A DNA stretch of 10,632 nt, taken from contig JAIWNU010000070.1 in NCBI GenBank assembly GCA_020216655.1, positions 1 to 10,632 on the forward strand, given 5' to 3'. The stretch is from Treponema sp. Its GTDB lineage: Bacteria > Spirochaetota > Spirochaetia > Treponematales > Breznakiellaceae. Below the pieces are notes generated by a model that did no database searches, was not told the DNA's origin, and saw nothing but the letters and a program-made list of their open reading frames with translations. This document shows, piece by piece, positions 1 through 5,789 of this stretch. The stretch's first letter is position 1. Each line of letters starts with the position of its first letter. The position numbers and the translations under genes were made by a program.

Positions 1-437
1 GGGGAATCGTACGCTATACTATCGGCCAGCGAAGAGGTGTGGGGGTAAGCACCGGAACAGAACCGCTCTATGTGGTTGCCCTCGATGCGGTAAAGAACCA
101 GGTTGTGGTAGGCCACGAAAAGGAATTGTTTTCTAAGGCTCTTGAGGGTTCTCAAAGTGTGTGGGCCCCTGGCTTTGGTAACGAACCTTTTAGAGCCCTC
201 GCAAAAATCAGGCTTGCATCTAAACCTGCCTGGGCCCTTGTAGAGCCCCGACTGGATGGCTCGGTACGGGTGATATTTGACGAAGCCCAACGGGCCATAG
301 CTCCCGGACAATCCGTGGCTTTTTATCTACCGCTAAAGCCCCATATGAACGTTGAATCGGCGGGCAATCGGGTTCCTCCGGATACCATTTTGGCAGGCGG
401 CGCCGTTATTGACAGGAAGCTTTCCGACATCGCATAA
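1..437 (+). CDS. mnmA: MnmA, tRNA-specific 2-thiouridylase (3' part; gene continues left of window)
   Basis: MnmA (TrmU) installs the 2-thio group on U34 of tRNA-Lys/Glu/Gln in the cytoplasm, using ATP and a persulfide relay. The reading frame is open from the first bases (first complete codon at 3), so the GTG at 39 is internal and not a start. The translated piece begins with RYTIGQRRG, then STGTEPLYVVALD and NQVVVG, which is the hallmark linker of MnmA entering its C-terminal beta-barrel. It ends with the family's usual pattern: AKIRLASKPAWA, then FDEAQRAIAPGQSVAFY, then a GGAVID strand. About 145 C-terminal residues are visible. The adenylation P-loop and both catalytic cysteines lie upstream and cannot be checked. 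The last 32 bp overlap the end of the convergent methyltransferase gene. No terminator hairpin is visible at this end. The family identification is secure. Confidence 0.93.
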   Translation, partial: GIVRYTIGQRRGVGVSTGTEPLYVVALDAVKNQVVVGHEKELFSKALEGSQSVWAPGFGNEPFRALAKIRLASKPAWALVEPRLDGSVRVIFDEAQRAIAPGQSVAFYLPLKPHMNVESAGNRVPPDTILAGGAVIDRKLSDIA

Positions 438-1308
438 GAACCACATCTCCCCAGTTGAGCCGTTTTGCTAGCCGGTCTGCCATAACTTTTACGAGTGTGG
501 GTGCGCTCCCTTTTGCAAGTCCTCCCCAGCTCACTACAGCCTCAATGGCAAATCCTGCACCAATAAGGAGCTGCGCAAGGGTTCGTTTGGAAAACAGATA
601 CAGGTGGTCAAAAATAGCGGATCTCCAACGGCTGCCAAAAAGTCTTGCCTGAAAGCCATCAATGTTGGGAGTGGTAATAAAAAAATAGCCCCCCGGTTTC
701 AAGACCCGATAAATTTCATCAACAAAAACTTTGGGATTGTTTACGTGTTCTATCACATGGGAGGCCAAAACAATATCCACAGATGCTGCGGCGAGGCCTG
801 CAGTTTCTATCGTGCCTGTAATAACAGGGAGCTTACGAACCTCTCGGGCATAGTCGGCAGCGGGGCCGCATAGTTCTATTCCCAGGGTGTCCCAGCCCCG
901 GTCTCTTAGTTTTTCAAGGAGAGCCCCCGTTGCGCAGCCAATATCGAGTACCAGGGGTTGTTCTGCTCGGTTGCCATTTCCAGGTGCCATGGTCCTGAGA
1001 AATTGCTTTTCAAGTTTAAAGAAGCCGCCATCTTCAAGTCCCTTTATCTGAAGGGAAAGAAACGGCGCTTCATTATGTAGTTCATATTCTAAATAGGCCT
1101 GGCTTGAGTGACCCCCGTATCGATTTTCTATGGCTTCTTGCACCGGCTGGGGATTTTGTTGAACCAAAGAACAGTGAGTACAGCGAACAAACGAAAAGCC
1201 CTCACAGGTAAGGGCTGGGACAAAACTGGTAGATCCGCAGAGCGGACAGGGAATATATTTTTTTGCTTCAGCTCTGATCGGAGTGGACCAGGTTTTTATA
1301 TTTTTCAT
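406..1308 (-). CDS. Class I SAM-dependent methyltransferase with N-terminal zinc ribbon
   Basis: This 300-residue protein has two visible parts. Residues 21-46 hold CPLC and CTHC (C21, C24, C43, C46), a four-cysteine zinc ribbon. From about residue 119 there is a Rossmann methyltransferase of the Methyltransf_23/11 type: motif I is VLDIGCATG (D122-G128), followed by LGIELCGPAADYARE at the end of strand 2, LASHVIEHV, and YRVLKPGGYFFITTPN. Ribbon-plus-methyltransferase proteins of this shape often act on sugars, lipids or envelope polysaccharides, but the substrate cannot be read from the sequence. The ATG at 1308 follows AAAGGG closely and starts 9 bp after the M23-like gene stops, so it is probably translationally coupled as the third gene of the envelope operon. 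Its 3' end overlaps mnmA by 32 bp tail to tail. Confidence 0.88.
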   Translation of the reverse strand: MKNIKTWSTPIRAEAKKYIPCPLCGSTSFVPALTCEGFSFVRCTHCSLVQQNPQPVQEAIENRYGGHSSQAYLEYELHNEAPFLSLQIKGLEDGGFFKLEKQFLRTMAPGNGNRAEQPLVLDIGCATGALLEKLRDRGWDTLGIELCGPAADYAREVRKLPVITGTIETAGLAAASVDIVLASHVIEHVNNPKVFVDEIYRVLKPGGYFFITTPNIDGFQARLFGSRWRSAIFDHLYLFSKRTLAQLLIGAGFAIEAVVSWGGLAKGSAPTLVKVMADRLAKRLNWGDVVLMRCRKASCQ

Positions 1309-1317
1309 GACCCTTTA

Positions 1318-2193
1318 TCATTCAACATTAATCTGGTAGGTCTGGCTCTTTTGGTTGCCCGCCGTGTCGGTCACGATTATTTCACAGAGAACCTTTCCCC
1401 GACTAAGTTGAATCTCTCCAATGAGATACGAACCGTCAGCTTGGTAAATAAGATCCGTACGCTGCCCTTTTCGGAGATTCACATGGAATTTTCCTTCCCT
1501 TACAGAAATCATGTCTAGGTCAAGCTGTCCCTGCAGAGAACCATTAATAAAAAGACTAAACTGATAGGGGGCCACCTGGTAGTTTCCGAAAAGATCTGCC
1601 ATGTCATAGGCATCTACTAAAACCCTGTATAAACCCTGACGAAGCGATTTTGTCTGGCCCAGTATTATGCGCTGGCCGTCCCGTCCAACAAATATGGTCT
1701 GCCGAACCACGGGAGGCCGTGTATCTATCAGATTGATGAGTAACTGGGGGTTTACATACCCTGATGTCTTACGGTCATAGACTGAAAATTGTAATTGAGG
1801 GCCGATCGCCCATCCGGAACTTCCCGTTTTTGCAATGGGGATTGAAACATCCGCCACAGAGGATTGAACAGGACCTGCAAAATCAGATAGATGGCTATAA
1901 ATGCCAATGAGCGCATCCTGATGCTGAATTGCCATCCAGTTGCCCAGGGGCTGCAGATAGGTTCCACCCTTTTTATAAGAGCTGACAAACAATACTTCTC
2001 CTGCATCGGCAGGGAAAACCGAATCTTCCTTTGCAAACAATATTCCCCGTTCCGGCTGTCCCTTATCGTTCATGCCGAAATTCTTTAAGGCCTTTCCGTT
2101 CTGTATGGGCCAATCAAAAGCCTGTATATAGGGGGGTAAAGCTACAGCCGCTGCGATAAAAATTATTATTGCTCGTATTCGGTTTGTATTCAT
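1318..2193 (-). CDS. Exported LytM/M23-like protein lacking zinc ligands (probable pseudo-peptidase)
   Basis: The product is 291 residues. Residues 1-25 are a signal peptide: a basic start, a hydrophobic run IIIFIAAAVAL, and a likely signal peptidase I site after IQA. It is therefore probably periplasmic. Residues about 40-150 follow the M23/LytM fold: a GILFA strand, PADAGEVLFV (usually pv-A-a-GxV), NWMAIQH, IGIYSHLS, IAKTGSSGW, then GPQLQFSVY. By eye the HxGxD motif is ERGIL (E48, L52) and the HxH motif is QLQ (Q133, Q135). Only the YSHL histidine (H101) remains, so the three zinc ligands are absent. This recalls EnvC/NlpD, non-catalytic LytM proteins that activate amidases. Residues about 160-291 look like an Ig-like beta domain ending in TDTAGNQKS. 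An AGGA lies upstream of the ATG, inside the end of the preceding gene. It is the second gene of the operon, and hydrolase activity is unlikely. Confidence 0.82.
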   Translation of the reverse strand: MNTNRIRAIIIFIAAAVALPPYIQAFDWPIQNGKALKNFGMNDKGQPERGILFAKEDSVFPADAGEVLFVSSYKKGGTYLQPLGNWMAIQHQDALIGIYSHLSDFAGPVQSSVADVSIPIAKTGSSGWAIGPQLQFSVYDRKTSGYVNPQLLINLIDTRPPVVRQTIFVGRDGQRIILGQTKSLRQGLYRVLVDAYDMADLFGNYQVAPYQFSLFINGSLQGQLDLDMISVREGKFHVNLRKGQRTDLIYQADGSYLIGEIQLSRGKVLCEIIVTDTAGNQKSQTYQINVE

Positions 2194-2202
2194 AGGTCTA
2201 TC

Positions 2203-3282
2203 CTATTTTTCCACAATAAAGCTTGTTATAACTGAGCCGCTTCCCAAAATGAGTTGGTCTGCATAGCTGTATATAAAACTCTCTGGAGAGACGAACGATG
2301 AGGTAAGCAGTTTTTTATTTGGCAAACTAAGGGCAATAAGCTGCTTTTGATTCTCTGCCCCGGCCATGACAAATACCTTATTGGTTTTTTCTAAAGCTTC
2401 TAGAGCTTGAATAGGTTTGTCTATAGGAATTTCATACATCCGTTTTTTTAGCCCGTCAAAGACACTGAGATTTGCTTTTCCTTCAAAGAGCACATACTGA
2501 TTGTTCTGAGCAAATTTGATGATTACCTGCCGTCTATAATCGGTATTAAGGAACTGATGATGAATGACCTTGTAGGTTTGCCCTGCTTTGCCGAGTAATA
2601 TAAACCGCTGTTTATCGATGCCTGATATCAATGCAATTTTGCTGCTATCAGAAGCTAATGCTACGCCGAGAATAATAGACAACCTGGAACCTCCAGGCTG
2701 GAACGTATATATGAGATCCCCTTCGGAATTCAGGAGATACAGATTTCCATCTAACGTACCAACAAGTATATTGTCCAAATTGCACGCTAAGGCAGTGATA
2801 GGAGAGGACACACAATAATTCCAGCGAACTGTGCCAGAATCGCTTATACAAGATATTGAGTCCTGGTCCTTACCTATTACAAAGATTCGATCCAGTACCA
2901 AAAATGGATAGCCGGATGCATCCTTTACGAGGATAGGTGTGTGGGATACCCGAGATTCAATAGTAATCGTATCCGGTATGGGATTGATGACCGAAACTAA
3001 TTTAGGTGTAATCGATATCAACTGGTTTGGCTGGAGACTTCGTTTATCAATAAGTGCGCCATCGGGGGAAATATAGCCATACAGATTGCCCAATACAAAG
3101 GGTATGGGGGTTTCTTTTATTGTTTCAGCCTGTGCGGTACGGGGACTTGTATCATCTAGATTCAATGTCCATAGGGTTTTTAAGGTGAATTCGGGGGATA
3201 TCGGCTTTGCGGCTACCATCAAATATATCAAACTGGTTGCAATGGCAGAACCAATGAATATGTATAACTTCTTTTTGACCAT
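2203..3282 (-). CDS. Membrane-anchored beta-propeller (WD40/PQQ-like) protein
   Basis: The protein is 359 residues from the ATG at 3282. A longer frame reaching 3363 is rejected because it would run across the divergent promoter region and into cdd. MVKKKLY followed by a hydrophobic stretch (about residues 6-25) is a single membrane anchor or uncleaved signal, putting the rest outside the inner membrane. Residues about 120-350 are strand-rich repeats of propeller type, best seen as SDSGTVRW, ITALACNLDNILVGTLDGNLYLLNSEGDLIYTF, read in two pieces at 148-154 and 162-194, and later FDGLKK and LIALSLPNKKL. The spacing of VGTxDGxLYLLxxxG is characteristic of PQQ-like or WD40 blades. No catalytic residues are evident, so a scaffolding role is likely. 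It is the first gene of the operon with the LytM-like protein and methyltransferase, and may form an envelope complex with the former (inference). Only a weak GGA precedes the start. Confidence 0.75.
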   Translation of the reverse strand: MVKKKLYIFIGSAIATSLIYLMVAAKPISPEFTLKTLWTLNLDDTSPRTAQAETIKETPIPFVLGNLYGYISPDGALIDKRSLQPNQLISITPKLVSVINPIPDTITIESRVSHTPILVKDASGYPFLVLDRIFVIGKDQDSISCISDSGTVRWNYCVSSPITALACNLDNILVGTLDGNLYLLNSEGDLIYTFQPGGSRLSIILGVALASDSSKIALISGIDKQRFILLGKAGQTYKVIHHQFLNTDYRRQVIIKFAQNNQYVLFEGKANLSVFDGLKKRMYEIPIDKPIQALEALEKTNKVFVMAGAENQKQLIALSLPNKKLLTSSFVSPESFIYSYADQLILGSGSVITSFIVEK

Positions 3283-3301
3283 TTTTCCATCTTTAAAGTT
3301 T

Positions 3302-3330
3302 ATGGTATATAGTATTATAGTATCTGTCAA
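3302..3330 (-). promoter_or_regulatory. Putative sigma70-type promoter of the propeller/LytM/methyltransferase operon
   Basis: On the minus strand a perfect TTGACA (3330-3325) is followed after 17 bp by TACCAT (3307-3302), four of six matches to the -10 consensus. Transcription would begin near 3295, leaving a leader of about 13 nt before the ATG at 3282. It lies back to back with the cdd start. Confidence 0.45.
3313..3321 (+). promoter_or_regulatory. Possible -10 element for cdd
   Basis: TATTAT (3313-3318) overlaps TATAGT (3316-3321), each five of six matches to TATAAT. No good -35 stands at 16-18 bp: the best is TTAAAG at 3293. Start near 3328 would give a leader of about 21 nt containing the GGAG at 3336-3339. 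It overlaps the opposing operon promoter, so the two could interfere. Confidence 0.3.
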
Positions 3331-3348
3331 CGATTGGAGCGTTTGTAT

Positions 3349-3753
3349 ATGGATATGGAACAATTATATGAAAAAGCGAGGAAAGCCGCTGAGGCATCCT
3401 ACTCTCCCTATTCCCATTTCAGGGTAGGGGCGGCCTTGCTTTGTGATGACGGTACCGTCTTTACGGGTACCAATGTGGAAAACCGCTCATTTGGCTTAAC
3501 TATTTGCGCCGAACGCAGTGCGGTTGTCGCTGCGGTAAGCGCTGGAAAGCGCCGTTTTGTTGCCCTGGCTATCGCTACCCCAGATTCTGTTGATCCCGTT
3601 GGGCCCTGTGGGGCTTGCAGACAGGTCTTAAGTGAGTTTATGGACAAAGATTCACCTGTCCGCTGCGGCGGTTCAAGCCCTGCACGACTCGATACCTCTA
3701 TAGGAGTATTGGTCCCCTTCGATTCACTCCATGAACTAGCAGAAAAACTATAG
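3349..3753 (+). CDS. cdd: Cytidine deaminase
   Basis: The enzyme hydrolytically deaminates cytidine and deoxycytidine to uridine and deoxyuridine in pyrimidine salvage. The 134-residue length is normal for the small homotetrameric class. Landmarks are YSPYSHFRVGAAL (residues 18-30), TGTNVENRSFGLTICAER with zinc ligand C53 and catalytic E55, and PVGPCGACRQ with C86 and C89. The three-cysteine zinc site matches the Bacillus subtilis type. The ATG at 3349 was chosen because GGAG at 3336-3339 lies 9 nt upstream. A TTG at 3334 would put the start inside that ribosome binding site, and a second in-frame ATG lies at 3355. It is transcribed away from the propeller operon and is followed on the same strand, after 89 bp, by the HTH-EIIA gene. 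The C-terminal LVPF takes the place of the more usual LLP-F segment. Identification is firm. Confidence 0.95.
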   Translation: MDMEQLYEKARKAAEASYSPYSHFRVGAALLCDDGTVFTGTNVENRSFGLTICAERSAVVAAVSAGKRRFVALAIATPDSVDPVGPCGACRQVLSEFMDKDSPVRCGGSSPARLDTSIGVLVPFDSLHELAEKL

Positions 3754-3774
3754 TCTAGAAAGCTATACTTTTAC

Positions 3775-3806
3775 TTGACATATTCTGCGGTGTATTGCAA
3801 TATAGT
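3775..3806 (+). promoter_or_regulatory. Putative promoter of the HTH-EIIA regulator
   Basis: Perfect TTGACA at 3775-3780 and TATAGT at 3801-3806 are separated by 20 bp, longer than the usual 17, so the promoter may be weak or activator dependent. Start near 3813 gives a leader of about 30 nt with an AAGGAG. A weaker -10 (CAATAT, 3798) has the standard spacing. Confidence 0.4.
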
Positions 3807-3831
3807 AGTACTTATACGGTCTCTCATAGAT

Positions 3832-3837
3832 AAGGAG
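3832..3837 (+). promoter_or_regulatory. Strong ribosome binding site deciding the HTH-EIIA start
   Basis: AAGGAG ends 5 nt before the ATG at 3843. An in-frame GTG at 3837 begins inside this element, so it is part of the ribosome binding site and not the start codon. Confidence 0.8.
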
Positions 3838-3842
3838 TGAAT

Positions 3843-4496
3843 ATGATTGATGATGATATATTAACAATAGAAGAAGTTGCAAAATACCTACGAGTTTCCG
3901 AACGGACCGTGTATGATTGGGCTCAAAAAGGTGAAATACCCGCGGGTAAGATTGGTACTGTCTGGCGCTTTAAGAAGTCTGAGATTGAAAAATGGGTCAA
4001 CGACAGGCTATCGATGAATCGGATGTCCCCCCAATTTTCTTCAGTTCAGGTGGAAAACATTATTTCTCCGGACCGTATCATTTTCCTTAATTTTTCCACC
4101 AAGCGGGATGCCCTGCTTGCCCTGGCAGATAATCTAGCGAATGCCCCCCAAGTTAAAAACCGCCAGGAGCTTGCTTCGGAGATCCTAAAAAGGGAAGAAT
4201 TGATGAGCACCGCCATTGGCCGTGGCATCGCCATTCCCCATGTGCGGCTTTCTTCTGTTACTGATCTTGTGGTATCGGTGGGTATAAGTCAATGTGATAT
4301 TATTGATTTCCAGACCCTGGACGACCAGCCGGTCCGGCTGCTCTTTATGATCGCCGCCGCATATAACCAGCATGCCTATTACCTCCAGACCCTTTCTTAC
4401 TTTAGCGCTAAGCTTAAGAATAAGGACCTCAGGAGCGCATTGCTGGCGGTTAAAAATCCACAAGAAGCTTATCATTTATTAATTCAAGAACATTAA
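3843..4496 (+). CDS. Excisionase-type helix-turn-helix fused to PTS EIIA (PtsN-like) domain
   Basis: This 217-residue protein joins two domains. Residues about 6-55 (ILTIEEVAKYLRVSERTVYDWAQKGEIPAGK, then WRFKKSEIEKWV) are a MerR-like excisionase-family DNA-binding domain (HTH_17). Residues about 73-216 are a type 2 PTS EIIA domain of the fructose/nitrogen kind: FSTKRDALLALADNL, KREELMSTAIGRGIAIPHVRL, and a C-terminal LLFMIAAAYNQHAYYLQTLS. H133 in GIAIPH is the expected phosphorylation site, receiving phosphate from HPr. No EIIB or EIIC is nearby, which fits a regulatory rather than transport PTS. The combination implies a DNA-binding protein whose activity depends on phosphorylation by the PTS chain (inference). 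The best regulatory target in view is the exact inverted repeat directly downstream of the gene. Treponemes are known to carry PtsN-like proteins with incomplete PTS sets. The start is fixed by AAGGAG. Confidence 0.9.
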   Translation: MIDDDILTIEEVAKYLRVSERTVYDWAQKGEIPAGKIGTVWRFKKSEIEKWVNDRLSMNRMSPQFSSVQVENIISPDRIIFLNFSTKRDALLALADNLANAPQVKNRQELASEILKREELMSTAIGRGIAIPHVRLSSVTDLVVSVGISQCDIIDFQTLDDQPVRLLFMIAAAYNQHAYYLQTLSYFSAKLKNKDLRSALLAVKNPQEAYHLLIQEH

Positions 4497-4500
4497 AGGC

Positions 4501-4541
4501 TGCGGTTTCTAATGGTTAGTCTGTAACCATTAGAAACCGTA
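4501..4541. repeat. Exact 16-bp stem-loop without T-tract
   Basis: The arms 4503-4518 and 4524-4539 are exact reverse complements, with a 5-nt GTCTG loop. A G-T and a T-A pair extend it to 4501/4541. Neither strand continues into a run of T, so it is not a canonical intrinsic terminator. It begins 4 bp after the HTH-EIIA stop and lies about 40-100 bp before the start and promoter of the TK-like gene. It could act as a bidirectional transcript end or mRNA 3' stabiliser. Its DNA symmetry also allows it to be a protein-binding operator. Confidence 0.85.
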
Positions 4542-4575
4542 CGTCGCTGCTTGCAACCACAGTATCAATAAAAGA

Positions 4576-4605
4576 GTGGCAGCTTTTTCTGAAGGCTGGT
4601 ATACT
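4576..4605 (+). promoter_or_regulatory. Putative extended -10 promoter of the TK-like gene
   Basis: TGGTATACT (4597-4605) is an extended -10 (TGn plus TATACT). GTGGCA at 4576-4581, 18 bp upstream of the hexamer, matches four of six -35 positions. Start would fall near 4612, only about 8 nt before the ATG at 4620, which has no Shine-Dalgarno. Confidence 0.42.
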
Positions 4606-4619
4606 TTCCAAATAAAATC

Positions 4620-5789
4620 ATGTCTACCAATACAGAACGAGAAACGGCGGGATTTCTGAAGAGTCTTGGTTTTCCCGCCCTGGAAGTCCATGAAGCGCTG
4701 CAGCATTTTGATTTCCGTGCTGCAGGGCGGCGCATCCTGGTTATAGGTCCTATGGGATCGGGCAAGACCGAATATTCCGCCCGGCTCTGGCGGGATGGCG
4801 AAGTGGCACGGAAGAAAGGTGCTAAGGTCGCAGCGGAGACCACTCATTGGGACGCTCAGAAAAGTCTTTTTAGCGGAGATTCTGGTCAGGGTAATGCGGA
4901 TCGGAGAAATATCTTCTTTGTGCGCTCAAGGCTCGATGCGGGCCGGTTTCCCGATTATCCGCAGGATGCCTTGGCGTATCGGGGTGGCTTTGAACGCTGC
5001 GGTGACCGAATCGCCTTTGTACAGGATTCATTTGATTTGGAAAACCGTATAAAGTCCCACCCAGAAATAGGCACCTGGATTGTGGACGAGGCTGCTTTTT
5101 ACGATGAGCGAATAGCTTACCTGATGAAAAACGAGTCGGAACAACGGGGGCTTGTCTTTGTCTGTCCGACCCTTATTCTTAATTTCAGGCGGGAAATATT
5201 TAATGCTACAGCCCGTCTTTTGGTAGAAAACGCTACCGATGTATACCCCCTTACGGCTTATTGCGAACATCAGGATTGTATAGAAGATTCTTTTTATACC
5301 TACCGGTACTACAAGGTAAACGGCAAAGAGTGTCCAGCCCTGTATTTTGATCCCCTAATCATTGTAGGGGGGGACCGCGAAAAGGATGATCCCCGGGAAC
5401 CGAATTACTGTACCCGATGTGACAAGCACCATTTCTTGCCAGGAAAAGAATATACTTATTTTATTCTGAAGCCGCTCGGAGAAGCTGCCGCGCGGGGGGA
5501 CCTCTCGGCACTTGAACGGGAATTATATGCCATGAACTATGATATGGAGCGATCCGAGCTCTATAAAAATTTTGTTCAACGGTATCTTCATCAGGAAGAT
5601 GCGCGGATTGAACATATGAATGCCCTGGAAGTTCCCTGCATAGCCGAACGGGCGCTCTGCTATCTCTATGCGGAGCAGAATCTTCTTTCTACGGATCAAC
5701 TTGTCCTGCTTGTGAACCGGCTGAACTTGGATAAAGAATATTTATCTCAACGGCTGCGGGATAACCGCCGGCCCATTCAATTAAAATAA
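4620..5789 (+). CDS. Divergent, extended thymidine kinase (TK1/type II) family protein
   Basis: The order of motifs is that of type II thymidine kinases: P-loop GPMGSGKT (43-50), D106/R109 in RSRLDAGR, Walker B with catalytic-type glutamate in IVDEAAFYD (D156, E157), a NFRREIF segment (188-194) like the DFRxxPF of the family, LTAYC (211-215), and a lasso start IIVGGD followed by YCTRC (263-267). Differences are clear. The protein is 389 residues against about 190-230 for ordinary TKs, with some 35 extra at the N-terminus and about 115 at the C-terminus. The first zinc pair is C215-x4-C220 instead of C-x2-C. The usual DE-A/G-Q-FF is DEAAFY. The lasso between GG and the second zinc pair is about 5 residues longer, and its usual thymidine-binding Tyr is not evident. 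Nucleoside kinase activity is plausible, but the substrate is uncertain. No Shine-Dalgarno precedes the ATG. The 3' end overlaps the next gene by 9 bp. Confidence 0.8.
   Translation: MSTNTERETAGFLKSLGFPALEVHEALQHFDFRAAGRRILVIGPMGSGKTEYSARLWRDGEVARKKGAKVAAETTHWDAQKSLFSGDSGQGNADRRNIFFVRSRLDAGRFPDYPQDALAYRGGFERCGDRIAFVQDSFDLENRIKSHPEIGTWIVDEAAFYDERIAYLMKNESEQRGLVFVCPTLILNFRREIFNATARLLVENATDVYPLTAYCEHQDCIEDSFYTYRYYKVNGKECPALYFDPLIIVGGDREKDDPREPNYCTRCDKHHFLPGKEYTYFILKPLGEAAARGDLSALERELYAMNYDMERSELYKNFVQRYLHQEDARIEHMNALEVPCIAERALCYLYAEQNLLSTDQLVLLVNRLNLDKEYLSQRLRDNRRPIQLK

Noticed and set aside
39..437. Independent small gene starting with GTG at 39
   Set aside because: The frame is open to the left edge and the upstream residues RYTIGQRRG are classic MnmA, so this is the tail of mnmA.
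3283..3363. N-terminal extension of the propeller protein to an upstream start at 3363
   Set aside because: It would cover the divergent promoters and cdd start and would place the membrane anchor internally. The ATG at 3282 gives a natural anchor sequence.
3449..3474. Inverted GGTACC segments inside cdd
   Set aside because: Imperfect, lies in codons of a conserved protein and explained by coding sequence.
3751..3774. Terminator hairpin after cdd (TATAG...CTATA)
   Set aside because: Only a 5-bp AT stem with a 9-nt loop and an interrupted T-run, too weak to call.
4530..4847. Minus-strand open frames across the start of the TK-like gene
   Set aside because: They are antisense to the conserved P-loop region and show no recognisable motif or start signal.
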